In this document: piece by piece, positions 1 through 6,770 of the stretch
Layout of the letters: each line of letters opens with the position of its first letter
Position numbering within the stretch: the first letter of the stretch is position 1
Assembly (NCBI GenBank): GCA_963579025.1
Contig: CAUZFZ010000257.1
Span: 1 to 9,957, forward strand
Direction of reading: 5' to 3'
Length of the DNA stretch: 9,957 nucleotides
Source of the DNA: CAUZFZ01 sp963579025
GTDB taxonomy: Bacteria > Planctomycetota > Planctomycetia > Planctomycetales > Planctomycetaceae
The notes under the pieces: generated by a model
Told to the model about the DNA's origin: nothing
Seen by the model: only the letters and a program-made list of their open reading frames with translations
Database searches by the model: none
Program-made: the position numbers and the translations under genes

Positions 1-9
1 CCATTGGAG

Positions 10-34
10 CCTCCCGGCTGAAACCACCGGGAGG
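10..34 (-). terminator. Possible hairpin terminator of the DUF1501 operon
   Basis: A perfect 8-base inverted repeat lies here: CCTCCCGG at 10-17 and CCGGGAGG at 27-34, with a 9-base loop. It sits about 97 bases beyond the stop codon of the DUF1501 gene, which is read leftwards, so it is placed to end that transcript. No T-rich tract follows the stem on the minus strand, so it is not a canonical intrinsic terminator. It could instead stabilise an mRNA end or belong to a feature outside the window. Nothing else is recognisable in 1-130. Confidence 0.3.
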
Positions 35-130
35 ATAGCGCGATGGTCGACAAACAGCCAGGGACAATCGCCCCGATTAAATCGACAGCCCCCAAGCCCG
101 GTGGCGGGAACTGCAGAATAGTTCGACAGG

Positions 131-1537
131 CTACATGAGCCGGGGGATCGGCGTGCCCGATGTCGCGAAGCGAACCAGATCGGACGACAGCCCGGTGCGG
201 AGTCGCAACTCGGGGATGTCCAGCAGCGTCTGCAGAATGGTGGCGATCAGATTGTCGGAATCGACCGCATCTGCAAGCGGTTCGCCGCCATCGCGCGTCG
301 ATTGGCCGATCACTTGTCCGTCTGTGATGCCTCCGCCGTACAACATGAGCGGGGCAAGACGTGCCCAGTGGTCACGGCCGCCATTTTTGTTGACTCGGGG
401 CGTGCGACCCATCTCGCCCGTGCAGACCAGCAGGATGTCGTCCGAAAGCCCGCGGGCTTCGCAGTCTTCGATAAATGCGGCCACGGCGTGATCGAACGGC
501 TGGCCCACTGCCTGCATGCCTCGTGTGACACCGACGTTGTTCGCGTCGCCGTGCATATCCCACACGAAACGAGTCGCCACGGTCACAAACCCGCAGCCAG
601 CTTCACACAGTCGACGAGCGAGCAGCAACTGCCGACCCAGCGTCTGAGCGTTGGTCTGATACCAGCGGCGGCCGACACGTCCGTTGGTCTTGTCTTTGTC
701 GGCGTCCTCGCGGATGTACTGGCTGGTGTCGTAACGCGCGAGCGTCTGCGGGTCCTCTTTCGACAGATCAAACGCCTCAGCGACGCCGCGCAGCACCATT
801 TCGAAGGCCTGCTGCCGGTATCGATCGAGCCCCTCCATTGCGCCCGACAGATCAACTTCTCGCCGCAGGCGATCGAGCGACGCCAGCAGTTGGCTGCGGT
901 CGTCGAATCGATCGGCCGGCAGTTCGAGTTTCATGTTCTGCTGCATCGTGGAGCCGCCGCCGGGTGCGAATGCGGCGTAGGCTGAACTGATTTCGCCCGT
1001 CTGATTGAACTTGCCGAACCGCTCGTCTGGTCCAAGTGCGTCTTCATCCACCGAATTGGGAAACAGCGTGACGTTGGTGGGCATCCCGGATGTTGGGTGA
1101 TTGGCCCCGGCCAGCCGCGAGAACAACGTACCGATGTTGGCCTTCCGTGATGCTTCGCTGATCAGCGGTCGAATACTGTGTCCGGCGCTGCCGGTTGTGT
1201 AGGACCGGACAATCGCCATCCGGTCGGCCAGGCGGGACAGCCGAGACATGGTCGAACCAAACGAGACGCCCGGAATGCTGGTCTGCGTCGTTCCACCGAC
1301 CGTGCGGATACCATCGGGGACGTCCATTTTTGGATCGAACGTCTCAAACTGAGTCGGGCCGCCGTGTTGCAGCAGGAACACAACGGACTTGCCGGTGGTA
1401 ATCGGGCGGCTTCCCGTGCCTGCTGATGCCTTTGCCGCCAGTAGATGGCTCAGCGAAAGCCCGCCGAAGCCCAGGCTTCCGGCTGTCAGCAGGGCCCGGC
1501 GATCGAGCGTCTGACTGGAATCAAATAGTGAAAGCAT
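131..1537 (-). CDS. DUF1501 family protein, Tat-exported
   Basis: This is a 468-residue member of the DUF1501 family, which is very abundant in planctomycetes and related to the alkaline phosphatase/sulfatase fold; its biochemical role is not established. The N-terminus has a twin-arginine motif (DRRALLTAG, residues 12-20) and a hydrophobic stretch ending in AAKASAG near residue 40, so export by Tat is likely. Family hallmarks are QHGGPTQFETFDPK (57-70), WDMHG (326-330), GEMGRTP (374-380) and GRDHW (387-391), followed by PLMLYGGGI. The His and Asp residues in these blocks match the metal-site positions of the superfamily. The start is supported by GAGG at 1543-1546, 5 bases upstream, which lies just before the stop of the preceding FAH-family gene (gap 10 bases), suggesting translational coupling. 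DUF1501 genes often follow a DUF1549/DUF1553 cytochrome-type partner; none is present here. The length is normal for the family. Confidence 0.93.
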   Translation of the reverse strand: MLSLFDSSQTLDRRALLTAGSLGFGGLSLSHLLAAKASAGTGSRPITTGKSVVFLLQHGGPTQFETFDPKMDVPDGIRTVGGTTQTSIPGVSFGSTMSRLSRLADRMAIVRSYTTGSAGHSIRPLISEASRKANIGTLFSRLAGANHPTSGMPTNVTLFPNSVDEDALGPDERFGKFNQTGEISSAYAAFAPGGGSTMQQNMKLELPADRFDDRSQLLASLDRLRREVDLSGAMEGLDRYRQQAFEMVLRGVAEAFDLSKEDPQTLARYDTSQYIREDADKDKTNGRVGRRWYQTNAQTLGRQLLLARRLCEAGCGFVTVATRFVWDMHGDANNVGVTRGMQAVGQPFDHAVAAFIEDCEARGLSDDILLVCTGEMGRTPRVNKNGGRDHWARLAPLMLYGGGITDGQVIGQSTRDGGEPLADAVDSDNLIATILQTLLDIPELRLRTGLSSDLVRFATSGTPIPRLM

Positions 1538-1547
1538 CGTCGCCTCG

Positions 1548-2480
1548 TTACACGACCGGATTTGTCAGCACTCCAATATTCTCAATGCCTGCATCGACCC
1601 GATCGCCGTTGTGCAGGTACTTATTTTTGGCCGCTCCGACTCCGGCTGTCGTTCCTGTCGAAATGATGTCGCCGGGTTCCAGCGTTACGTAGCTTGAGAT
1701 GAACTCGATGATGGCCGCAACGGGAAAGACCATCTCGGCCGTTGAACCGTCCTGTTCAACTTCGCCGTTGACCTTCAGAGTCAGGTGCAGGGCCTGCGGA
1801 TCGGTGCATTCATCGGCGGGCAGCACACACGGTCCGCACGGGCAGAACGTGTCGTGCCACTTGCCGTGCAGCCAGTCGAAGAAGCCATCCTTGTCGCGTT
1901 CCTCACGATTCGAATTCGGTTTGAACTTCCGATCCGAAATGTCATTGATCACCGTATACCCGGCGACATGGCCAAGGGCGTCAGCCTCGGATACTCCCTT
2001 GCATCGCTTGCCGATAATGACGCCGAGTTCCAGTTCCCAGTCGATGTGATCCGGTGAGATCTCGGGAATGCGGATGGGGTCGCCAGGATGGGTCAGCGTT
2101 GTCCCTGGGGGCTTCATGAAGACGTACGGAAAGGTGCGCGCCCGTTCCGAAGCACGTCCGCCGCCTTCTTCAATGTGCTTTGCATAATTCCCGGCCAGCA
2201 GCATGAGTTTCCCGGGTGCTGGAATCGGAACGAGCAATCGGACACTGCCCGTCGGCAGTCCAAGAGCTGTCAGGTCCGCGGCGGGCAGTTCATTCAGTTT
2301 CGACTGAATGGCCAGCACAGAGTCCCGCCCCGTGCCACCGGGCAGCAGCGGCAGCAGCGAATCTGTCGCGTCGGTTTCAATTCCGCACGACTCCGTAGCA
2401 CTGCTGAGTGGAATGACGATGTCATCAAGATAAAACCCAACCTGTGTCTGTCCGTCGTGCTCAAAGCGGCAAAGTCGCAT
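1548..2480 (-). CDS. Fumarylacetoacetate hydrolase (FAH) family protein
   Basis: A 310-residue cytosolic protein of the FAH superfamily, metal-dependent enzymes that hydrolyse, decarboxylate or isomerise beta-diketo acids in aromatic and sugar-acid breakdown. The N-terminal lid domain spans about residues 1-85. The catalytic domain opens with NYAKHIEEGG (98-107) and contains the metal ligands E149 and E151 in DWELELG and D180 in YTVINDISDR. GKWHDTF (206-212) and GDIISTGTTAGVG (270-282) complete the active-site signature. The substrate cannot be read from sequence; fumarylpyruvate, acylpyruvate or 2-hydroxyhepta-diene-dioate-type substrates are all possible. AGGAG at 2486-2490, 5 bases before the ATG, supports the start. 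The gene lies 39 bases after the cyclase-like gene and 10 bases before the DUF1501 gene, so co-transcription is likely. Four cysteines cluster at residues 213-225 (CPCGPC plus C225). Confidence 0.93.
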   Translation of the reverse strand: MRLCRFEHDGQTQVGFYLDDIVIPLSSATESCGIETDATDSLLPLLPGGTGRDSVLAIQSKLNELPAADLTALGLPTGSVRLLVPIPAPGKLMLLAGNYAKHIEEGGGRASERARTFPYVFMKPPGTTLTHPGDPIRIPEISPDHIDWELELGVIIGKRCKGVSEADALGHVAGYTVINDISDRKFKPNSNREERDKDGFFDWLHGKWHDTFCPCGPCVLPADECTDPQALHLTLKVNGEVEQDGSTAEMVFPVAAIIEFISSYVTLEPGDIISTGTTAGVGAAKNKYLHNGDRVDAGIENIGVLTNPVV

Positions 2481-2519
2481 CGTGTCTCCTCGTGTGGTGT
2501 GGTCCGGCCTGCTGCGTGT

Positions 2520-4169
2520 CTATTCGCCCGCAGCCGCGGCTTCGGTCTCAACGGTTTCGGATTCCGCTGGCGGCGGCTCGTACAGCGGCGCGTGGCGGAA
2601 GGGCGTCTCCAGAACGAGCACACTCAGCGCGGTCAGATACAACCGCCCGCCAATGTGCGAGTGCTCGGCATCGGAACCTGGAAACTCCGATGGCGCCCAG
2701 CTTCCCATGATGTCGGTTGGCGCTTTGCGGCTGCCACGGGATTTCTGGTTCGCGCAGACCTCGCGGGCGGTGTGCGCGTACCAGTCTCGCCAGCGTTCGC
2801 CACCCAGGTTATGCAGTACTTGAGCGATGTAGTACCACTCGTAGACGTTTCGCCGGCTCGTCTTCCATTCGGGCTTGAAGCGGTCCTGCAGCAGCCAGTC
2901 GACGCCTTCCGCCATCAGTGGGTCGTCACGCTCCCAGCCCAGCCATTGCCGCGCAACGAGCCCGGAAGCCGTCATCGCGGGCGTCACCTTTGAGACGACA
3001 TCTCGAGGTTCGTAGCGGTAGCGGGCACCGTCATCCACAGCGCAGGCATCGATGAAGATCGACGTCAGGCCGAAGGATGTTTCCGGAACTTCGATGCCCG
3101 CCATCCGAGCCGAATGCAATGCCATCAGTCCCCATCCGGTGACAGACAGATCACCCATCGTATCGGGTCCCTGCGGGTTGTATTTCCAGCCGCCCTGTAC
3201 GGGTTGCTGTGTCTCCAGCAGGAACTGGACAGCCTTCTCTGCCGTTTCCAGAAGATCGCGGTCCTGAGTCATCGCGTAGGCTTCGCAGATCGCGATGGTC
3301 GCCATCGAGTGGGCGTAGAAAGCCGACTGCCGACCAAACTGATCCCAGTCGTGCAGGTCGCCATTGGGTTTCTGGACACCCTTCAGCCAGCGCAGACCTT
3401 TGTCGATCACGCCCGAATAGGTGCCGGCGTCCGTGTGGGTGTGTCCATTACCGAGGAAACACAACAGAGCCAGCGCGGTCGCGCCCGTGTCTGTGCGCGA
3501 TGGTTTGTAACCGGCATCGGGATAGCCTTCGTGAAGTTGCCAGTTGCCAGCCGATCGTTGTTGACGTTTGAACCAGCCCAGCGCACGTTCGATCGATTGT
3601 CGGACCGCGTCCTTTTCTCCCAGACTTTCGAGCGTACTCGCTCGGGCATCTTCCGAGCGGTTGGCCAGCGACTTCGACACATTCACCGGCTTGACGCCGG
3701 GCTTCTTGCGACCGCCCGATGGTTCTGGTTTGACCTCTCCCGTCACCGGCTTAGGGGCGTTGCGATTCAGATTGAAGCTCTGCAGCCGCACTGGACCGGC
3801 GGCTGTCGCGTTGGCGACTGCGCGGTCGCGCGCCGCCCCGCTGATCCATCCGAACTCCAGCATCGTAGAATCGTTGTGCTCCATCCGGATGACGAAAATC
3901 GCCATGATGATCAGGGCGACGGCGTGCAGCCCGCTGCTGACCAGCAGGCCGGGAAGTCCCGTCCGCGCCTCGCCTTTCAAGCGGTCAACAATGGACTTGT
4001 CGCGGTTCGCATCGTCCGGATGCACCTGAATCAAAGGCGGCGGCCCGGTGCGTCGTTTCCGCACGCCCTTGCGACGCCTGGCAGGTGCGGGACTGTCTCC
4101 GTCCTCGCGCGTACGTCGAGCTTTCTTTCGCCGAGGCTGAGGAGATGGAGAACCGGCGGAGTCAGACAT
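2520..4169 (-). CDS. Membrane-anchored prenyltransferase/squalene-oxidase-repeat protein
   Basis: A 549-residue protein in three parts. Residues 1-70 are rich in Arg, Lys and Pro (RRKKARR, RRRKGVRKRR) and likely cytosolic. One membrane segment lies at about 74-95 (LVSSGLHAVALIIMAIFVI), followed by a linker to about 180. The rest is an alpha/alpha-barrel built from prenyltransferase/squalene-oxidase-like repeats: ALGWFKRQQ (196-204), GLRWLKGVQ (258-266), AVQFLLETQQ (313-322) and GVDWLLQ (422-428), with glycine/tryptophan turns such as QGGWKYNP. It ends GGRLYLTALSVLVLETPFRH plus a short acidic tail. I see no DXDD motif of squalene-hopene cyclases, so cyclase activity is not supported; a periplasmic binding or structural role is possible. 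Positive-inside topology puts the barrel outside the cytoplasm. No clear ribosome binding site precedes the ATG, so the start is less certain. It is probably the first gene of the three-gene operon. Confidence 0.87.
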   Translation of the reverse strand: MSDSAGSPSPQPRRKKARRTREDGDSPAPARRRKGVRKRRTGPPPLIQVHPDDANRDKSIVDRLKGEARTGLPGLLVSSGLHAVALIIMAIFVIRMEHNDSTMLEFGWISGAARDRAVANATAAGPVRLQSFNLNRNAPKPVTGEVKPEPSGGRKKPGVKPVNVSKSLANRSEDARASTLESLGEKDAVRQSIERALGWFKRQQRSAGNWQLHEGYPDAGYKPSRTDTGATALALLCFLGNGHTHTDAGTYSGVIDKGLRWLKGVQKPNGDLHDWDQFGRQSAFYAHSMATIAICEAYAMTQDRDLLETAEKAVQFLLETQQPVQGGWKYNPQGPDTMGDLSVTGWGLMALHSARMAGIEVPETSFGLTSIFIDACAVDDGARYRYEPRDVVSKVTPAMTASGLVARQWLGWERDDPLMAEGVDWLLQDRFKPEWKTSRRNVYEWYYIAQVLHNLGGERWRDWYAHTAREVCANQKSRGSRKAPTDIMGSWAPSEFPGSDAEHSHIGGRLYLTALSVLVLETPFRHAPLYEPPPAESETVETEAAAAGE

Positions 4170-4437
4170 GCAGTCACGCAGGCATCGGGTAACAGGCCGG
4201 GGAGATGACGTCTCGACATCGTTTCCGGTGAGCGGCCTGGAGCCCCGTGAAGCGATGAACGTGAGAGTTAAGCCAGTCTAGCCTGACCGTTGGTCTCGTG
4301 AAAGCTGTCTGGTCAAGCGACCTCGGCGGAGTGACCCGCGCGGACTTCGGCTGATGGTGTTATCCTGGCCGCGTCCGGGCACGACTCAGCCCGGGCAATG
4401 ATCAGCAAATGAACGCAACCTGCCAGGAGCGTCGGCA
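4170..4437. promoter_or_regulatory. Divergent intergenic control region
   Basis: These 268 bases separate two genes reading outward, the minus-strand operon and the plus-strand transporter, so promoters for both should lie here. I could not pick convincing -35/-10 pairs on either strand. The recognisable elements are AGGAG at 4425-4429, 8 bases before the transporter ATG, and a GC-rich hairpin at 4375-4394 in its probable leader. Short open frames entering this stretch from either side have no supporting features. Confidence 0.55.
4375..4394 (+). other. Small GC-rich hairpin in the transporter leader
   Basis: CCGGGC at 4375-4380 and GCCCGG at 4389-4394 form a 6-base perfect stem with an 8-base loop, 43 bases before the transporter start codon. 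It could be a leader structure or operator-like dyad, or chance in GC-rich DNA. It is not followed by a T tract, so attenuation is not evident. Confidence 0.2.
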
Positions 4438-5694
4438 ATGTTCGTACGACTGTCTGTGATGATGTTCCTGCAGTACTTCGTGCAGGGAGCCTATCTGCCG
4501 GTTGTGTCGGTCTATGTTCGTGAAGCACTTGGGTTCTCGAACACTCAGATCGGCAACTTCGGTGCCGCTCTAGCGGTCGGGCCGATGCTGGCACCGTTCC
4601 TTGTTGGTCAGTTCGTTGACCGGTACTTCGCGACAGAACGAGTCATGGCCTTCTGCCATGTGGCCGCCGGAGTCCTGATGCTCTGCCTGTGGACCCAAAC
4701 GGAACCGTGGATCATCATCGGCATCGGCATGGTGTATTCGCTGCTGTACGTGCCCACGATGATGCTGTCGAACCTGATTGCCTTCCGGCATTTGACCAAC
4801 AGCGACGCTCAGTTTCCGCGTGTCCGGCTGTTCGGCACGATCGGGTTCATTCTGCCGGCCTACCTCGTCGAGTTCTGGTGGCTGCAGGGTCTGGAAGGAG
4901 CGGAACTGCAGAGTGCCCGAGGTATCGTGTTTGTCCTGTCTGGTGGAGTCGGCATTCTGCTGGGCCTCTATTGCCTGTCACTGCCCAGCACACCGCCACA
5001 ACCGAGCAAGGAACGCAGCTATGCCCCGGCAACAGTGCTGAGAATGTTCCGGCAGCGTGACTTCGCTGTGCTGGTTGTCGCGAGTTTCTTTATTGCGATT
5101 GCGCACCAGTTCTTTTTCGTATGGAACAGCCCGTTTCTGCGAGACATTCTGGATAGTGGCGGCGTCGAGGGTGCCTATGAGCAGAGCATCAGTTCGGTCG
5201 GGCAGATCTGCGAAATCGGAGTGATGGCAGGCCTGGGGCTGCTGATCAGCCGCTTTGGATTCAAGTGGACGATGACGATCGGAGCTTTCGCTTACACGCT
5301 GCGGTGTGTGCTGCTGGGGCTGGTGTTCGCGGTCGATCTACCGTTCGCCGGCAAGATTGCCATAGCCACGGCCGGGCAGGCGTTGCACGGCTTCTGCTTC
5401 GGCTGCTTCATGGCGGTGGCCTACATGTACGTCGACCGGATCGCGCCGACCGACGTCAAAGGCAGCATGCAGACGATGTACGGCACACTCATTCTGGCGC
5501 TGGGGTTCTTCGTCGGAGGAATCGTTGGAGGCGAGGTCGGAAATGTCTTCAGCGACAGCGAAGGCAACGTCGAGAATTGGGCCGGTCTCTGGTGGAGTTG
5601 TGCCGCTCTGGCCGGTGTCTGCACAGTGGCGTTCGCAGTGCTGTTTCCAGACCGTCCACCGGTCGACGCGGCGGAGGTCGGCGTTGACGGTTAA
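4438..5694 (+). CDS. MFS transporter, nucleoside:H+ symporter type
   Basis: A 418-residue inner-membrane transporter of the major facilitator superfamily with about 12 hydrophobic segments in two halves, split by a hydrophilic loop at about residues 183-207. The N-terminus runs straight into helix 1 (MMFLQYFVQGAYLPVVSVYV). The loop after helix 2 has the MFS-like GQFVDRYFATERVM (57-70). The stretch SNLIAFRHLTNSDAQFPRVR with LFGTIGF (111-137) resembles the nucleoside:H+ symporter family (NupG/XapB type). Helix 10-11 carries HGFCFGCFMAVAYMYVDR. By family the likely substrate is a nucleoside or similar small solute taken up with protons, but many planctomycete members are uncharacterised, so substrate is inference. 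The start is well supported by AGGAG at 4425-4429. It stands alone on its strand and converges on folK with 3 bases between stops. Confidence 0.9.
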   Translation: MFVRLSVMMFLQYFVQGAYLPVVSVYVREALGFSNTQIGNFGAALAVGPMLAPFLVGQFVDRYFATERVMAFCHVAAGVLMLCLWTQTEPWIIIGIGMVYSLLYVPTMMLSNLIAFRHLTNSDAQFPRVRLFGTIGFILPAYLVEFWWLQGLEGAELQSARGIVFVLSGGVGILLGLYCLSLPSTPPQPSKERSYAPATVLRMFRQRDFAVLVVASFFIAIAHQFFFVWNSPFLRDILDSGGVEGAYEQSISSVGQICEIGVMAGLGLLISRFGFKWTMTIGAFAYTLRCVLLGLVFAVDLPFAGKIAIATAGQALHGFCFGCFMAVAYMYVDRIAPTDVKGSMQTMYGTLILALGFFVGGIVGGEVGNVFSDSEGNVENWAGLWWSCAALAGVCTVAFAVLFPDRPPVDAAEVGVDG

Positions 5695-5697
5695 TCT

Positions 5698-6414
5698 TCA
5701 GCCGTGAGCAAGACGGTGGCACTGTCCCCGAGCCGCCGTCAGTACGTCGCGTACGAACGGATCCAGTGACGGAGTTTGGAGCCACAGCGGTGGCAGTTGC
5801 CGGGGTTCCTCTGACACCAGGATCCCGAGTCCCGCCGCCGGTGGGCCAGTTGCTTCCGTGACGTGCTTGAATTGGACGGCGGGGAATTGCGACCGGAATT
5901 CAGAGGCCAGCGAAAGCGGATCGACATCCCCGCAGACGGTTACGCGAAATTCGTCTACGTGCAGTCGATCTCGCAATTTTTCGGCCGTGATTCCGATCGT
6001 GGGGTGAACCCACTCCGGACAGATCTCTGCCACGGGGTCGAGAACAAATCGCCGATACCAGCAGTGGGGATGTGGCACAGTCAGCCGTTCATCCGTCAGG
6101 ACCTGATCTCCGTAGAACATCACGTCCAGGTCGAGCGTCCGCGGACCCCAGCGGGTTTCCCGCGTACGCGCGTTGTCAGTTTCGATCTGTTGCAGCAGAT
6201 CAAGCAGATCGACGGGGGCCAGACTCGTATCAAGCAGGCAGGCGGCGTTCAGAAATCGGTCGCCGGCGTCAATCCCCATAGGATCGGTCTGGTACACGTT
6301 CGAACTCCGCAGCACCTTTAACTGCGGATTCAGCCGGAATGCGGTCAGGGCGTTGCTGATCGCCGCCTCCGTCGATTCCTGATTCCCGCCGATCGCGATG
6401 ACGGTCCGAGGCAT
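5698..6414 (-). CDS. folK: 2-amino-4-hydroxy-6-hydroxymethyldihydropteridine pyrophosphokinase (HPPK)
   Basis: This cytosolic enzyme transfers pyrophosphate from ATP to 6-hydroxymethyl-7,8-dihydropterin, the step before dihydropteroate synthase in folate synthesis. The N-terminus MPRTVIAIGGNQ (1-12) is the usual first strand. SSNVYQTDPMG (37-47) and FLNAACLLDT (54-63) match the pterin-binding region. The signature RWGPRTLDLDVMFYGD (88-103) contains D95 and D97, the expected Mg2+ ligands, and LTVPHPHCWYRRFVLDPVAEI (111-131) follows. The ATG is supported by GGAGG at 6421-6425, 6 bases upstream. Typical HPPKs are about 160 residues; this one has 238, and residues from about 156 on match nothing I recognise. 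No other folate gene is in the window, so it appears to be a stand-alone gene facing the transporter. Confidence 0.95.
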   Translation of the reverse strand: MPRTVIAIGGNQESTEAAISNALTAFRLNPQLKVLRSSNVYQTDPMGIDAGDRFLNAACLLDTSLAPVDLLDLLQQIETDNARTRETRWGPRTLDLDVMFYGDQVLTDERLTVPHPHCWYRRFVLDPVAEICPEWVHPTIGITAEKLRDRLHVDEFRVTVCGDVDPLSLASEFRSQFPAVQFKHVTEATGPPAAGLGILVSEEPRQLPPLWLQTPSLDPFVRDVLTAARGQCHRLAHG

Positions 6415-6608
6415 TCGAGTCCTCCGAATTAACTGGAATCAACATTTGCCCAGGAAACGTCGAACGCGTACGTGTTTGTACTCGTACAGAGGAAAACCAG
6501 GACGAATTGATGTTGGAGCACATCTTAAGGTGAACGTACACAGGGCTGCGGGCGGTTTGTCGCTCTTGCGAAACTGATGAATCCCAGTAGTTCCCAGTCT
6601 GGAGTTTC

Positions 6609-6747
6609 GGGTGGCTGGGGTCGAGCTCTGTACGGACCGGACAAAACACCTGACAGTTAGCCTGAACCAGGCCCGTGACCGTTACCCATGTGTCCGAACG
6701 ACTGTTACCCATGTGTCCGGTCCATACACGCTCGACCCCAGCCACCC
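6609..6747. repeat. Imperfect inverted repeat, possible MITE-like or palindromic element
   Basis: The left arm 6609-6643 matches the reverse complement of the right arm 6714-6747. The outer 18 bases (GGGTGGCTGGGGTCGAGC, 6609-6626 against 6730-6747) are identical, as are the inner 10 (GGACCGGACA, 6634-6643 against 6714-6723); a 6-7 base stretch between them is diverged and carries a one-base indel. The loop is about 70 bases. Such a long, slightly diverged dyad is unlikely by chance. It begins 23 bases past the RTX stop codon, so it might fold in the 3' end of that transcript, but no T tract follows. A non-autonomous mobile element, a transposon-end remnant or a REP-like repeat are the leading readings. 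Confidence 0.75.
6681..6719. repeat. 16-base direct repeat, 23-base period
   Basis: GTTACCCATGTGTCCG occurs exactly at 6681-6696 and again at 6704-6719, separated by 7 bases. The second copy runs into the inner end of the inverted-repeat right arm, whose opposite arm has only the GGACCGGACA part. The pair may be binding sites or duplicated transposon ends. Two copies with a 7-base gap do not make a CRISPR array. Confidence 0.75.
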
Positions 6748-6770
6748 CAATATTCAACGTTGACAAAGCA

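Larger units (their letters stand above)
6415..6770. other. Non-coding region between folK and the RTX gene
   Basis: This 356-base gap carries the folK ribosome binding site at its left edge, and the folK promoter should lie in its left half, though I see no convincing promoter boxes. Four GTAC tetranucleotides cluster at 6468-6471, 6478-6481, 6484-6487 and 6536-6539. The right half holds an inverted repeat with an internal direct repeat, described separately. A 10-base perfect palindrome, TCAACGTTGA, is at 6754-6763, just past the RTX stop codon. Frames crossing this stretch on both strands have no family features and overlap folK or the RTX gene. Confidence 0.6.

Noticed and set aside
302..985. 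227-residue plus-strand open frame
   Set aside because: Entirely antisense to the DUF1501 gene, whose family motifs are unmistakable; no recognisable features of its own.
2088..2993. 301-residue plus-strand open frame
   Set aside because: Spans the opposite strand of two real genes and their junction, so it cannot follow any single conserved product; composition is typical of antisense read-through.
3114..4208. 364-residue open frame on the plus strand
   Set aside because: It is antisense to the cyclase-fold protein, which has clear repeats and a membrane segment. The frame shows no domain, low-complexity Arg/His/Gln composition and no ribosome binding site, as expected for shadows in GC-rich DNA.
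6681..6719. CRISPR-like pair of repeats
   Set aside because: Only two 16-base copies with a 7-base gap; CRISPR arrays need longer repeats and spacers of about 30 bases, and no cas gene is present.
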